In this document: positions 16,286 to 28,287 of the stretch, piece by piece
Layout: every line of letters begins with the position of its first letter
Position numbering within the stretch: position 1 is the stretch's first letter
Assembly (NCBI GenBank): GCA_046233135.1
Contig: JBJXHN010000002.1
Location: forward strand, 434,001 to 498,000
Length of the DNA stretch: 64,000 nucleotides
Reading direction: 5' to 3'
From: JBJXHN01 sp046233135
Lineage (GTDB): Bacteria; Pseudomonadota; Alphaproteobacteria; Rhodospirillales; Rhodospirillaceae
Translations under genes and position numbers: made by a program
The notes under the pieces: generated by a model
Database searches by the model: none
Seen by the model: only the letters and a program-made list of their open reading frames with translations
What the model was told of the DNA's origin: nothing

Positions 16286-17794
16286 ATGAACGAAGTGATC
16301 ACGGGGCTGTCGCACGGTTTCGGCGTCGCCCTGCTTCCCATGAACCTGGCGCTGGTGATGCTCGGCTGCTTTGCCGGCACGCTGATCGGCGCCCTGCCTG
16401 GGATCGGCCCGATCAACGGCGTCGCCATCCTGCTGCCCATCGCCTATACCCTGGGCCTGCCGCCGGAATCGGCGCTGATCCTGCTGGCGGGCATCTATTA
16501 CGGTGCCGAATACGGCGGCCGCATCTCCTCGATCCTGCTCAACGTGCCCGGTGATGCGGGCGCGGTGATGAGCACCCTGGACGGCAACCCCATGGCCAAG
16601 AAGGGCGAGGCCGGCCGGGCGCTGTCCCTGTCGGCGGTGGCGTCCTTCTGCGGCGGCACCTTCGCGGTGGTGCTGATGTCGCTGTTCGGCCCGCTGCTGG
16701 CGTCCTTTGCCGTCAAGTTCAACCCGTCCGACTATGTGGCCCTGATGGTGTTCGCCTTTGCCAGCCTGTCGTCGCTGGTGGGCAAGAACCCGGTGAAGAC
16801 CCTGCTGGGGGCGCTGATCGGCCTGATGCTGGCGACCATCGGCATCGATGCCAATACCGGCGTGGCCCGCTTCAACTTCGGCATCCCCGACCTGCTGGCC
16901 GGCATCGACTTCCTGGTGGTGGTGATCGGCCTGTTCGGCATGGCCGAGCTGATTCATCTGGTGGAACAGCAGGTGACCGGCAAGCTGTCGGTGCTGCCCA
17001 TCGGCCGGTCATTCGTGTCGATGAAGGACCTGATGCTGATCAAATGGTCGGTGCTGCGCGGGTCGCTGATCGGCTTTTTCATCGGCGTGCTGCCCGGCAC
17101 CGGGGCGTCGGTGGCATCGGCCGTGGCCTATGGCACGGAAAAGCGCATCGCCAAGGATGGTGACACCTTCGGCACCGGCAACCCCAAGGGCCTGGCCGCG
17201 CCGGAAGCGGCGAACAACGGGGCGGCCGGCGGGGCCATGGTGCCGATGCTGACCCTGGGCATTCCCGGGTCTGGGACCACGGCAATCCTGCTGGGCGCGC
17301 TGCTGCTGTTCAACGTGACGCCGGGGCCGCTGATGTTCCAGACCCGGCCGGAAATCGCCTGGGGCCTGATCGCGTCAATGTATATCGGCAACATCGCCCT
17401 GCTGGTGATCAACCTGCCGCTGGTGGGGCTGTTCGCCCGCATGCTGACCATTCCGCAGAACTACCTGACGCCGCTGATTGCCGTGCTGGCCTTCATCGGG
17501 GTCTATTCGGTGGTCAGCAACACCTTCGACCTCTACATGATCATCGGGCTCGGGGTGTTCGGCTGGATCCTGCGCAAGCTGCAGTTCTCGCTGGCGCCGG
17601 TGATCCTGGGCTTCGTGCTGGGCGGCCTGTTCGAAGACAACCTGCGCCGGGCGCTGTCGATCTCCGGCGGTGACTGGATGGTGCTGTTCTCCGACACCAA
17701 CGCCCTGATCCTCTATGGCCTGGCCATTCTGGTGGTGGTGGTGCCGATCATCCTGTCCCGTCGCAAGCGGGCCTTTGAGGACGACAGCGAATAG
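16286..17794 (+). CDS. tctA: Tripartite tricarboxylate transporter, large permease subunit TctA
   Basis: 502 residues, the normal family length, with about ten to twelve membrane helices. The TctA hallmarks are present: GALPGIGPINGVAILLP near the N-terminus, YYGAEYGGRISSILLNVPG, and LPGTGASVASAVAYGTEKR. The motifs NNGAAGGAMVPMLTLGIPG and SGTTAILLGALL lie in the second half. It forms the substrate channel, driven by the ion gradient. It is the last gene of tctCBA and is followed by a strong terminator. Confidence 0.96.
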   Translation: MNEVITGLSHGFGVALLPMNLALVMLGCFAGTLIGALPGIGPINGVAILLPIAYTLGLPPESALILLAGIYYGAEYGGRISSILLNVPGDAGAVMSTLDGNPMAKKGEAGRALSLSAVASFCGGTFAVVLMSLFGPLLASFAVKFNPSDYVALMVFAFASLSSLVGKNPVKTLLGALIGLMLATIGIDANTGVARFNFGIPDLLAGIDFLVVVIGLFGMAELIHLVEQQVTGKLSVLPIGRSFVSMKDLMLIKWSVLRGSLIGFFIGVLPGTGASVASAVAYGTEKRIAKDGDTFGTGNPKGLAAPEAANNGAAGGAMVPMLTLGIPGSGTTAILLGALLLFNVTPGPLMFQTRPEIAWGLIASMYIGNIALLVINLPLVGLFARMLTIPQNYLTPLIAVLAFIGVYSVVSNTFDLYMIIGLGVFGWILRKLQFSLAPVILGFVLGGLFEDNLRRALSISGGDWMVLFSDTNALILYGLAILVVVVPIILSRRKRAFEDDSE

Positions 17795-17824
17795 GGCATC
17801 CGCCCTGCGCCATGTGCCGCAAGG

Positions 17825-17860
17825 AAAACGCCGCCGGTTCCGATGAGCCGGCGGCGTTTT
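17825..17860. terminator. Bidirectional intrinsic terminator
   Basis: Perfect 13-base arms AAAACGCCGCCGG and CCGGCGGCGTTTT flank a 10-base loop. The run of A on one side and T on the other lets it work for tctA from the left and for the convergent helicase gene from the right. Confidence 0.93.
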
Positions 17861-17866
17861 CGTGTT

Positions 17867-20800
17867 TCATACCGCGTGCATCTGATGGACGGGCAGGATC
17901 GCCAGCTCCCGGGCATAGCCCAGCCCCGACCAGGCGGCGTGGGAGCCGACCACGTACAGCGTGTTCTTGGCCCGCGAGACGGCGACGTTGAGGATATGCG
18001 GCGATCCCGTGGCCCATTGCCGCGCGCCGGTCTGGTTGGCGGCCGGTGCTCCCAGGACCAGGAAAACCGTCCCCGCCTCGCGCCCCTGGAAGGTATGGAT
18101 GGTGCCGATCCGGTCCTTTACCCAATCACCGCCGTTGACGCCGATCGCGGCGAAGAGGTCCCGTTCCCGTTCCAGCCGGCGGCGCAGCTCCTGGGCGACG
18201 ATGCGGAACGGAGAGATCAGGAACACGTCCGGGTCGCGCTCGCCGGCGTCGACGAGGCGGCGCAGCAGGCGGGCCACCATGTCGCCCTCCGCCGGGCTCC
18301 ACTTCGAGTCGGCCTCTCCTTCACTGTCGAACCAGCAGGACGGGCCGAGGGGCGCGGGCGGGGCGGCCGTGACGCCGGGGCGCAGGGTGGGGGCGTGCAC
18401 CATCTGTCCGGCATAGGCGATGCGGTTGGAGATGCCGAACATCGGCTCCCGGCAGCGGCGATGGACCAGCAGGGGCAGGCCGACGCGGCGGACGTCCGGG
18501 TCGGCTGCGAATTCCGCCTGATAGCGGGAGACCTGATCGGCCAAGGTCTGGGCCGAGGCATCCGGTGCGCTCCACACCATCCCGTCGACGCCGAAGTGGT
18601 CGCAGACCGCCTTGGTCAGCCGCCGGGGCAAGGTGACCACCGGCGGGATCTGAAGGGGATCGCCCACCAGGATGGATCGCCTGGCGCGCAGGATGGCGCC
18701 GACGGCGGCCTGGGGCAGGGCCTGTCCGGCCTCGTCCACCAGCAGCCAGCCGAGGCTGTCGGGCGGCAGCGGACCCAGCATCCGCTCTACCGACGCGAAG
18801 GTGGTGGAGACGACGGGGATGACCATGAACAGCGAGGCCCACAAATCCCCCAGCAGGCGGCGCTTTTCCCTATCCCGGGGCATGCCGTTTTGGAACATGT
18901 CCATCAGGGCGCCAAGGTTGTGATAAAGCGGCTGAGCGGCGGCGCCGATAAACGCCCGATGCACGGCCATGGCGGCCAGGAACAGGTCCTCGCGCTTGCG
19001 ATGCAGGGAATCGGGTAGCCAGGGGGCGGTCAGATTGATCTCTTCGTGGTCGCTCAGCAGGACGGTCGCATCGATCGTGCGGTCGCCCGTCGTATCCCGG
19101 CAGGTGGTCAGATAGGCTTCCCCGTATTCCAGGGTCTCGTTCAGGGCGGCCAGCCGGGTTTCGATCTCTGCCAGTCTGGCCGCCAGGGCGATTTCGGCGG
19201 CGGCGGCGTCCGACAAGCCCTTTTCCGCCGCGGCCAGGGCGGTTCGGGCGCGGGTCTGTTCGTCGGTCAGCAGGCGATGCGCGGCTTCCCACAGGCCCCA
19301 GGCCGGGCTGCGCAACAGGCGCCCCATCAGCGCCGGCTTTTCGGCAAGATGCAGGTCCACCCGTCCGCAGGCATCCGCATGATGACGGCGGGCGGCATCG
19401 GCCTCAAGCCGGCGGTTTACGGTTCGCGTGGCGGCTTCGGCGGTCCGGCTTCGGCATTCTGCCAGCAAGCGCGCATCCTCGTCCCGCTGCCGGCGGCTGT
19501 CCGACAGGTGGCGGTGCAGTCGGCGGACCTCTTCCAGCGCCGCCAGATCCTCGGTTATCTGCTGCTTCAGGGCCACCAGCCGCTGGCGGGCCGTTTGCCA
19601 GGCCGCCAGGGCGGCTGTCCGCGAAGTGGGGGGCTGTTCGGCGGCGAGGATCGCCGGCGTCGCCGGCTGGAACCCCCTATTCTCTGCCCCTTCTTTCTTT
19701 CCGGCGTATTTTTTGGTCCTGTAAATGGCCTTCAGATAGAGGCTGAACCCGGCATCCGGATCCCACCAGAAGGTCCGCAGGAAAGCCGAGCGGTTCCGCG
19801 CATTGCCCAGGACGGCGGCAATCAGGCCCCAGGTTTCCGGTGCCCCTTCGGGACCGGTGGAGTCGGATCCGTGCAGGCGGTCGCTGACCGTCTTGAAATA
19901 GGCGGCTTCGGCGGGCGGGCGGCCGATCGCCCCGATACCGGGCAGTTCGCCGCTGATGTTCTCGACGGCCTTGTTGTTGCTGGAGGCAACCAGAACCTCG
20001 TGGCCTTTCAGTGTCGGGTCCAGGGTATGGATCCGGAAATAGGCCTGGCCGCCGGTGTGGACCTTCTGATCCGAGTCCTCGAAGGCCCGGGCCGGGTCGT
20101 CGAAGGCCACCATGGCTTCGGCGCGGTCGAGCACGCAAGCCGCGACCAGATCGCGCAGCAGGGTCGTCTTGCCGGTCCCTGGCGGGCCGTTGACCGCCAC
20201 CAGCCCGCCATTCGTCGCCAGCTCGGACCGGGCGAGATTGACGGCGGCCTGTTGCAGCAGCACCAGGGGGTGGCCGCCGGGGCTTGGCCAGCGGGCGGCA
20301 GGGGTCAGGCCGGGGGCCACGGCCTCTTCCAGGGCCTGGCGGTCGGCCAGCAGGTCAACGGTGCGCTCCGGGCCGTCCAGCCCCAGGTAGCGGCGCAGGC
20401 CGGCGGGCGCGTCCCGGCCGGTCAGACGCCTTCTCGCGGACGCCAGATCCTTCAGGAAAAACGAGTTGAGCAGCGAGGCTTCCGGCGGAGTCCGGGCCTT
20501 TTCATGCTGCTGGATACGGACCGCCCAGGCCACCGGCTCGACCAGATCGGCGGGCAGGCCGCAGGCCTCGACCAGCCATTCATAGGCTGCCGTCAGAGTT
20601 TGCAGATCCAGGGGCCGGGGCTCGGTGTGCCCGTCGGTGGGGGACAGACGCTTTGCCATCTCCGTCAGCAGGCCTTGTTCCGCATACGGCCATTCGCCCA
20701 GGCGGTTCAGATCCTGTTGCAGGGCCTTGGGCAACGCCCAGGGGAAGCTGGATATGGCGATGCCGTTGGGGTCAACCAGATGTCCTTCCTGGTTCACCAG

Positions 20801-21124
20801 CACCTCGGCGATAGCTGCCCGGCTCCGTTGATGTGTCGACGCTTCTTCGTCCCGTCCGAACGCCCGGATCAGCGCATCTGTGGCCGGCCCCATGGGAACC
20901 GCTCCCAGGGTGATCCGATAGTACAGCCGGTGGTCCTTCGGCGGTGGTGGCCCTTCGATCCAGGGCAGGGGCGCCAGCGTCAGGTCCGCCAGCCGGGACA
21001 GATCCCCGTCGGCCAGATCCCGGGGCGATCCGAAAGTCTGAGGAGACAGGGCCTCCAGCGCTGTCCAGGCCGACAGGATCGATCCGGGTCTGTCGTCCGG
21101 TCCCGGGTGTGGCGTTTGGGCCAT
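17867..21124 (-). CDS. Large superfamily 1 helicase / AAA ATPase (Upf1-Dna2-like)
   Basis: 1,085 residues from the ATG preceded by GGAAGGAG. Motif I (Walker A) GPPGTGKTTLL lies near residue 315. Motif II is DEAGQALPQAAVG near 798, followed directly by motif III GDPLQIPPV. Motif V region is TIHTFQGREAGTVF near 1010 and motif VI is VAVSRAKNTLYV near 1050. Motifs I and II are almost 480 residues apart. The insert is rich in Arg, Glu and Ala heptads (about 500-675) and probably forms a coiled coil. The first 300 residues are not recognised. It should unwind or translocate along nucleic acid. It is a single gene beside tRNA-Leu. A defence or repair role is possible but not shown. Confidence 0.88.
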   Translation of the reverse strand: MAQTPHPGPDDRPGSILSAWTALEALSPQTFGSPRDLADGDLSRLADLTLAPLPWIEGPPPPKDHRLYYRITLGAVPMGPATDALIRAFGRDEEASTHQRSRAAIAEVLVNQEGHLVDPNGIAISSFPWALPKALQQDLNRLGEWPYAEQGLLTEMAKRLSPTDGHTEPRPLDLQTLTAAYEWLVEACGLPADLVEPVAWAVRIQQHEKARTPPEASLLNSFFLKDLASARRRLTGRDAPAGLRRYLGLDGPERTVDLLADRQALEEAVAPGLTPAARWPSPGGHPLVLLQQAAVNLARSELATNGGLVAVNGPPGTGKTTLLRDLVAACVLDRAEAMVAFDDPARAFEDSDQKVHTGGQAYFRIHTLDPTLKGHEVLVASSNNKAVENISGELPGIGAIGRPPAEAAYFKTVSDRLHGSDSTGPEGAPETWGLIAAVLGNARNRSAFLRTFWWDPDAGFSLYLKAIYRTKKYAGKKEGAENRGFQPATPAILAAEQPPTSRTAALAAWQTARQRLVALKQQITEDLAALEEVRRLHRHLSDSRRQRDEDARLLAECRSRTAEAATRTVNRRLEADAARRHHADACGRVDLHLAEKPALMGRLLRSPAWGLWEAAHRLLTDEQTRARTALAAAEKGLSDAAAAEIALAARLAEIETRLAALNETLEYGEAYLTTCRDTTGDRTIDATVLLSDHEEINLTAPWLPDSLHRKREDLFLAAMAVHRAFIGAAAQPLYHNLGALMDMFQNGMPRDREKRRLLGDLWASLFMVIPVVSTTFASVERMLGPLPPDSLGWLLVDEAGQALPQAAVGAILRARRSILVGDPLQIPPVVTLPRRLTKAVCDHFGVDGMVWSAPDASAQTLADQVSRYQAEFAADPDVRRVGLPLLVHRRCREPMFGISNRIAYAGQMVHAPTLRPGVTAAPPAPLGPSCWFDSEGEADSKWSPAEGDMVARLLRRLVDAGERDPDVFLISPFRIVAQELRRRLERERDLFAAIGVNGGDWVKDRIGTIHTFQGREAGTVFLVLGAPAANQTGARQWATGSPHILNVAVSRAKNTLYVVGSHAAWSGLGYARELAILPVHQMHAV

Positions 21125-21269
21125 GGGGCGGGCTCCTTCCACACGTTCCGGCACGAGACCTGTTTTTCTGCTTCGCCGACCGATGGCCGCCGGAAAGACG
21201 GGTGCTGGAGAAGGGTGGGGATGAAAAAGGCGGGTGACTGTATTGGGGGTTGTTGAGGGTCTGGCTATT

Positions 21270-21309
21270 CACGTCTTTCCTTAACTAAAACAGGTTAGGG
21301 AGAGACGTG
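21270..21309. repeat. 16-bp imperfect inverted repeat beside tRNA-Leu
   Basis: Arms CACGTCTTTCCTTAAC (21270-21285) and GTTAGGGAGAGACGTG (21294-21309) surround an 8-base loop. The two non-identical positions give U-G wobbles in RNA of the + strand and C-A mismatches in RNA of the - strand. It begins three bases beyond the tRNA 3' end and may process or terminate the tRNA transcript. Confidence 0.6.
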
Positions 21310-21311
21310 AC

Positions 21312-21398
21312 TGGTGCGGACGAGGGGACTTGAACCCCTACTTCCTTTCGGAAGGCAGATTTTAAGTCTGCTGCGTCTACCGATTCCGCCACGTCCGC
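21312..21398 (-). tRNA. tRNA-Leu (anticodon UAA), CCA encoded
   Basis: Read on the - strand, the acceptor stem GCGGACG pairs with CGTCCGC, followed by A and an encoded CCA. The anticodon stem-loop is GCAGACTTAAAATCTGC with anticodon TAA. A variable arm CTTCCGAAAGGAAG shows it is a class II tRNA. The T-arm is AGGGGTTCAAGTCCCCT. The 87-base length with CCA fits tRNA-Leu. Confidence 0.96.
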
Positions 21399-21511
21399 GA
21401 AGGGCGCATAAGAAACCACAAGCGCAGGTGTGGCTCAATACCATTTGCGCGGGATAGCCGTCTCATCATGCACATTGTGCCGTAAAGAGGGCGTAGCCGA
21501 GAGGAGGGGGG

Positions 21512-21760
21512 TTAGTGGCTGTCTTCGCCCAGGCTCATCACCCCCACACCCATCGCCACCCCGCCGAAGGTAACGAACAGGCCGAAGAACAGCAGGATGA
21601 TGGTCAGCAGGCCGTCGTCGTTCTGGAAGGCCATGCTGCGGATGCTGCCCACATCCAGCGCCAGCAGGGCGCCGCCGAAGACGCAGGCGCCGAACAGGCC
21701 GGCCACCAGATGACGGAGCAGGAAGGTCAGGGCGGTGCGTTCCAAGCGATTGAGTGCCAT
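21512..21760 (-). CDS. Small two-helix membrane protein, paralogue of the 9125-9373 gene
   Basis: 82 residues starting at MALNRLERTALTF. An upstream in-frame ATG would add 30 arginine-rich residues absent from the paralogue, so it was rejected. Two membrane segments lie at about 13-35 and 50-75, with DVGSIRSMAF between them and TFGGVAMGVGVMSLG near the end. The protein aligns without gaps in its core to the 82-residue protein at 9125-9373. Function unknown. It stands alone between the tRNA and the CinA-like gene. Confidence 0.75.
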   Translation of the reverse strand: MALNRLERTALTFLLRHLVAGLFGACVFGGALLALDVGSIRSMAFQNDDGLLTIILLFFGLFVTFGGVAMGVGVMSLGEDSH

Positions 21761-21925
21761 GGCTCGTCGGCTTTCTTGACTGCGGCGGCGATCTCCGACG
21801 CGCCCTTCCCCTACTCCGGATCGCCGGTCGCCGTCATTGATTGTTCGCAAAATCCAAAGAGCGGGTCCCTTTTTTCAGGTCCATACGGTTCTTGATGCCC
21901 TATACGCAGCCCGTCCGGCCGCGGA

Positions 21926-22774
21926 TCATCCGTTCCCGCTGCCGCCTCCGGCGTTCCAGGTGATCTCTGGCGTTTCTCCGAGCGCCTCCATCATCGCCGC
22001 CACCTGGTCGGCGGCGGCGGCCAGCTGATCCCGGTTGGTGCCGCGAATCACCACGCTGGCACCGATTCGGTTGCCCTTGGCGAAGGGGTAGCTGCCGATG
22101 TCCGTTTCCGGGAACGACACCTGGATGGCCCCCAGCTCCTCGGCCATATCGCCCTCGCGCACGGTGGCGGAAACCGACACCGACAGCACCGGCGCGCCGC
22201 CCACCAAGGTATGCTTCACGCCGTCGAACATGGCCTGCATGATCTTGGGCACGCCGGCCAGCACATGGACGTTGCCGATGCGAAAGCCCGGGGCGCCGCT
22301 GACCGGATTGTCGATCAAGTCGGCCCCTTCGGGGATGCGGGCCATGCGCCGCCGGGCCGCGTTCAACTGGCTGGGATCGGCGTAATGGGCCAGCAGCCGG
22401 TCCAGGGCGCGGGGGTCCTCCAGCAGCGGCACGCCAAAGGCGGCGGCCACGCAGTCGGCGGTGATGTCGTCATGGGTCGGGCCGATGCCGCCCGTGGTGA
22501 ACACGTAGGTATAGCGCTCCCGCAGGGTGTTCACCGCCTCGACCACCGCGTCCAGCACATCGGGCACCACCCGGATTTCCAGCAGGCGGATGCCCATGTC
22601 CGCCAGCGACCGGCCCAGGAACGCCGTATTGGCGTCCTGGGTACGGCCCGACAGGATTTCGTTGCCGATGATCACCAGCCCGGCGCTGGGCGCGGTGTCC
22701 AGGGGGGCGGCCTCTGTCGTGCCAGAGGCGGGGCCGGGGTCCTCCGGCAGGGTCTCGGTCGTTTCGGTGCTCAT
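21926..22774 (-). CDS. CinA-like molybdopterin-binding-fold protein (competence/damage-inducible A domain)
   Basis: 282 residues. After about 25 residues of Pro/Thr-rich tail the chain follows the CinA N-terminal (COG1058, MoaB/Mog-fold) pattern: GLVIIGNEILSGRTQDANT, FTTGGIGPTHDDIT, GAPGFRIGNVHVLAGVPKIM and FPETDIGSYPF. The C-terminal nicotinamide-nucleotide amidase domain of full CinA is absent, as is common in alphaproteobacteria, where it is a separate gene. The N-terminal domain of studied CinA proteins hydrolyses ADP-ribose and related nucleotides. The role here is likely nucleotide clean-up (family knowledge, not shown directly). Confidence 0.88.
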   Translation of the reverse strand: MSTETTETLPEDPGPASGTTEAAPLDTAPSAGLVIIGNEILSGRTQDANTAFLGRSLADMGIRLLEIRVVPDVLDAVVEAVNTLRERYTYVFTTGGIGPTHDDITADCVAAAFGVPLLEDPRALDRLLAHYADPSQLNAARRRMARIPEGADLIDNPVSGAPGFRIGNVHVLAGVPKIMQAMFDGVKHTLVGGAPVLSVSVSATVREGDMAEELGAIQVSFPETDIGSYPFAKGNRIGASVVIRGTNRDQLAAAADQVAAMMEALGETPEITWNAGGGSGNG

Positions 22775-22851
22775 GGTCCGTTCGATCTTGTTCTTGATCT
22801 TGTCACTTATAGCGGCTGCCGGCGTTCAGGCCGTGATGGCCGTTCCGCCGC

Positions 22852-24294
22852 CTAGGCCGCGACGGCCGTTCCGCCAACGGTGATGCGGTCGAGCTTCAGG
22901 GTCGGCTGGCCGACGCCCACGGGCACGCCCTGGCCGTCCTTGCCGCAGGTTCCGATTCCGGGGTCCAGGGCCATGTCGTTGCCGATCATGGACACGCGGG
23001 TCAGGGCGTCGGGGCCGTTGCCGATCAGGGTTGCGCCCTTCACCGGCGCACCGATCTTGCCATCCTCGATCAGATAGGCTTCGGAGGCGGAGAAGACGAA
23101 CTTGCCCGAGGTGGTGTCCACCTGGCCGCCGCCGAAGTTGACCGCATACAGCCCCTTCTTCACCGACGCCACGATTTCTTCGGGGTCCTTGTCGCCCCCC
23201 AGCATGAAAGTGTTGGTCATGCGCGGGATCGGCGGGTGGGCGTGGGACTGGCGGCGGCCGTTGCCGGTGGGGTCCATGCCCATCAGGCGGGCGTTCAGGC
23301 GGTCCTGGAGATAGCCCACCAGGATGCCGTCTTCGATGATCACGTTGCGGCGGGTCGGGGTCCCTTCGTCGTCGATGGTCAATGACCCCCGGCGATCGGG
23401 GATGGTGCCGTCATCGACGATGGTCACGCCCGGGGCGGCGATGCGCTTGCCGATCCCTGCCGAGAAGCACGAGGTGCCCTTGCGGTTGCCGTCCCCTTCC
23501 AGGCCGTGGCCGATGGCTTCGTGCAGCAGAATGCCCGGCCAGCCGGAGCCCAGAACCACCGGCATGTCGCCGGCCGGGGCTTCGATGGCCTCCAGGTTGA
23601 CCATCGCCTGGCGCAGCGCTTCGTCCACCGCGCCCTTCCAGGTGCTTTCCTCCAGGAACCCGTCATAGGTCAGGCGGCCGCCCATGCCGGTGCCGCCGGA
23701 TTCGCGCCGGCCGTTGGCGTCCTGCACCACCACCGACACGTTCAGCCGCACCAGCGGCCGGATGTCGGCGGCATCCCCGCCGCCGGCGCGCAGGATGCGG
23801 ACCGCCTGCCAGGTGCCCATCAGCGAGGCCATCACCTGCACCACCTTGCTGTCCCGGCTGCGGGCGTAGGCATCGATTTCCGCCAGCAGGCCCACCTTGG
23901 TGTCGAAGGGCACCAGGTCCAGGGGGTTGGCGGGAGTATAGAGGGTGCGGTTGGTGGCCGGCGGGGCGGCGGTCAGCACCCCCGACGCCCCGGTGCGCAC
24001 GGCCCGCACCGACTGAGCGGCGCGTTCCAGCGCCCCGTGATCCAGCGAACTGGCATGGGCAAAGCCGATGGCTTCGTCATGGACGGCGCGCAGGCCGAAG
24101 CCCTGGGTGCTGTCGAAGCTGGCCGACCGGATGCGGCCGTCGTCCAGGGAAAAGCCCTCGGTCTGGCGATACTCCAGGAACAGCTCGCCGTCGTCGCAGC
24201 CTTCCAGGGTCTTGTCCACCAGCGCGCGGGTGGCGTCGAGATCCAGGCCGGTCTCGGCGAAAAACAGCTCATCGGTGGTGATGGTATCGGCCAT
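22852..24294 (-). CDS. tldD: Metalloprotease TldD
   Basis: 480 residues starting at MADTITTDELFF. The zinc-binding HEAIGHGLEGD motif (HExxxH) lies near residue 260. Other TldD features are EYRQTEGFSLDDGRI near the N-terminus, GRRQSHAHPPIPRMTNTF, and GGGQVDTTSGKFVFSASEAYLIEDGKIG. With its non-metal partner PmbA/TldE, present at 58653-60014, it forms a heterodimer that degrades unfolded peptides and processes modified peptides such as microcins. The partner is 34 kb away on the other strand. Confidence 0.96.
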   Translation of the reverse strand: MADTITTDELFFAETGLDLDATRALVDKTLEGCDDGELFLEYRQTEGFSLDDGRIRSASFDSTQGFGLRAVHDEAIGFAHASSLDHGALERAAQSVRAVRTGASGVLTAAPPATNRTLYTPANPLDLVPFDTKVGLLAEIDAYARSRDSKVVQVMASLMGTWQAVRILRAGGGDAADIRPLVRLNVSVVVQDANGRRESGGTGMGGRLTYDGFLEESTWKGAVDEALRQAMVNLEAIEAPAGDMPVVLGSGWPGILLHEAIGHGLEGDGNRKGTSCFSAGIGKRIAAPGVTIVDDGTIPDRRGSLTIDDEGTPTRRNVIIEDGILVGYLQDRLNARLMGMDPTGNGRRQSHAHPPIPRMTNTFMLGGDKDPEEIVASVKKGLYAVNFGGGQVDTTSGKFVFSASEAYLIEDGKIGAPVKGATLIGNGPDALTRVSMIGNDMALDPGIGTCGKDGQGVPVGVGQPTLKLDRITVGGTAVAA

Positions 24295-24495
24295 AAGGGT
24301 CTCCGGACATCGTGCAGGGGCCGGCCCGGTCCTGCCCGATCCGGACGCTGACGACCGCCGGCCGGCAGCCGGGCAGGCGGTGGTCCGTCGGGTGGGCGGG
24401 ACGGGCGGGTCGGCGGTGAAGTGACATGGACGGGGGACGCTGGGGACCCCGATCATCCGCGTATTATGGAATAGATTTGGTCGAAGTGTCGCGGG

Positions 24496-27936
<3,441 letters not shown>

Positions 27937-28287
27937 CAGCCCCGGTCCTCCTCCGGCCGCCGGCCCGCGTTGCGCCGGAAACGGGAGCCGAATTTTCTTT
28001 TTTGCGTCATGGGTGCCCGTTCCGCCCGGAATAGCCCTATGCCTTGGGGCGAAGTTTGCGACTTTTGGAGCATGAACGATAGCCTTTTGGCTAAATGGTG
28101 CTGGGAAATATGGCCTGGAAGAAAGCCTGTGGTGGGTCGAATACCCGCTCGGCGGGTGATTGTCGGTGTGGACGAGAGCGGCGGGCGCGCTTGACAACGG
28201 CCTGTGGCGCCTGAAGGATCCCGGTTGACCGATCGGCTTTCCGGCCGCAAGCCCGCCAGACGCCAGCCACACGAAGGTTTTTTCCCG
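27937..28287. promoter_or_regulatory. 351-bp divergent spacer with candidate promoter
   Basis: No gene is seen. A TTGACA at 28191-28196 with a weak AAGGAT 17 bases later may drive the binding-protein gene on the right. A perfect 6-bp hairpin (ACCCGC/GCGGGT, 28143-28157) lies just upstream. The ribosome binding site of the kinase is at the left edge. Confidence 0.4.

Noticed and set aside
19046..21256. 736-codon + strand frame over the helicase
   Set aside because: Composition is that of a shadow frame. The helicase on the other strand has all SF1 motifs.
17825..21400. The helicase and tRNA as the two ends of an integrated element
   Set aside because: No integrase, no duplicated tRNA end and no change in base composition were seen.
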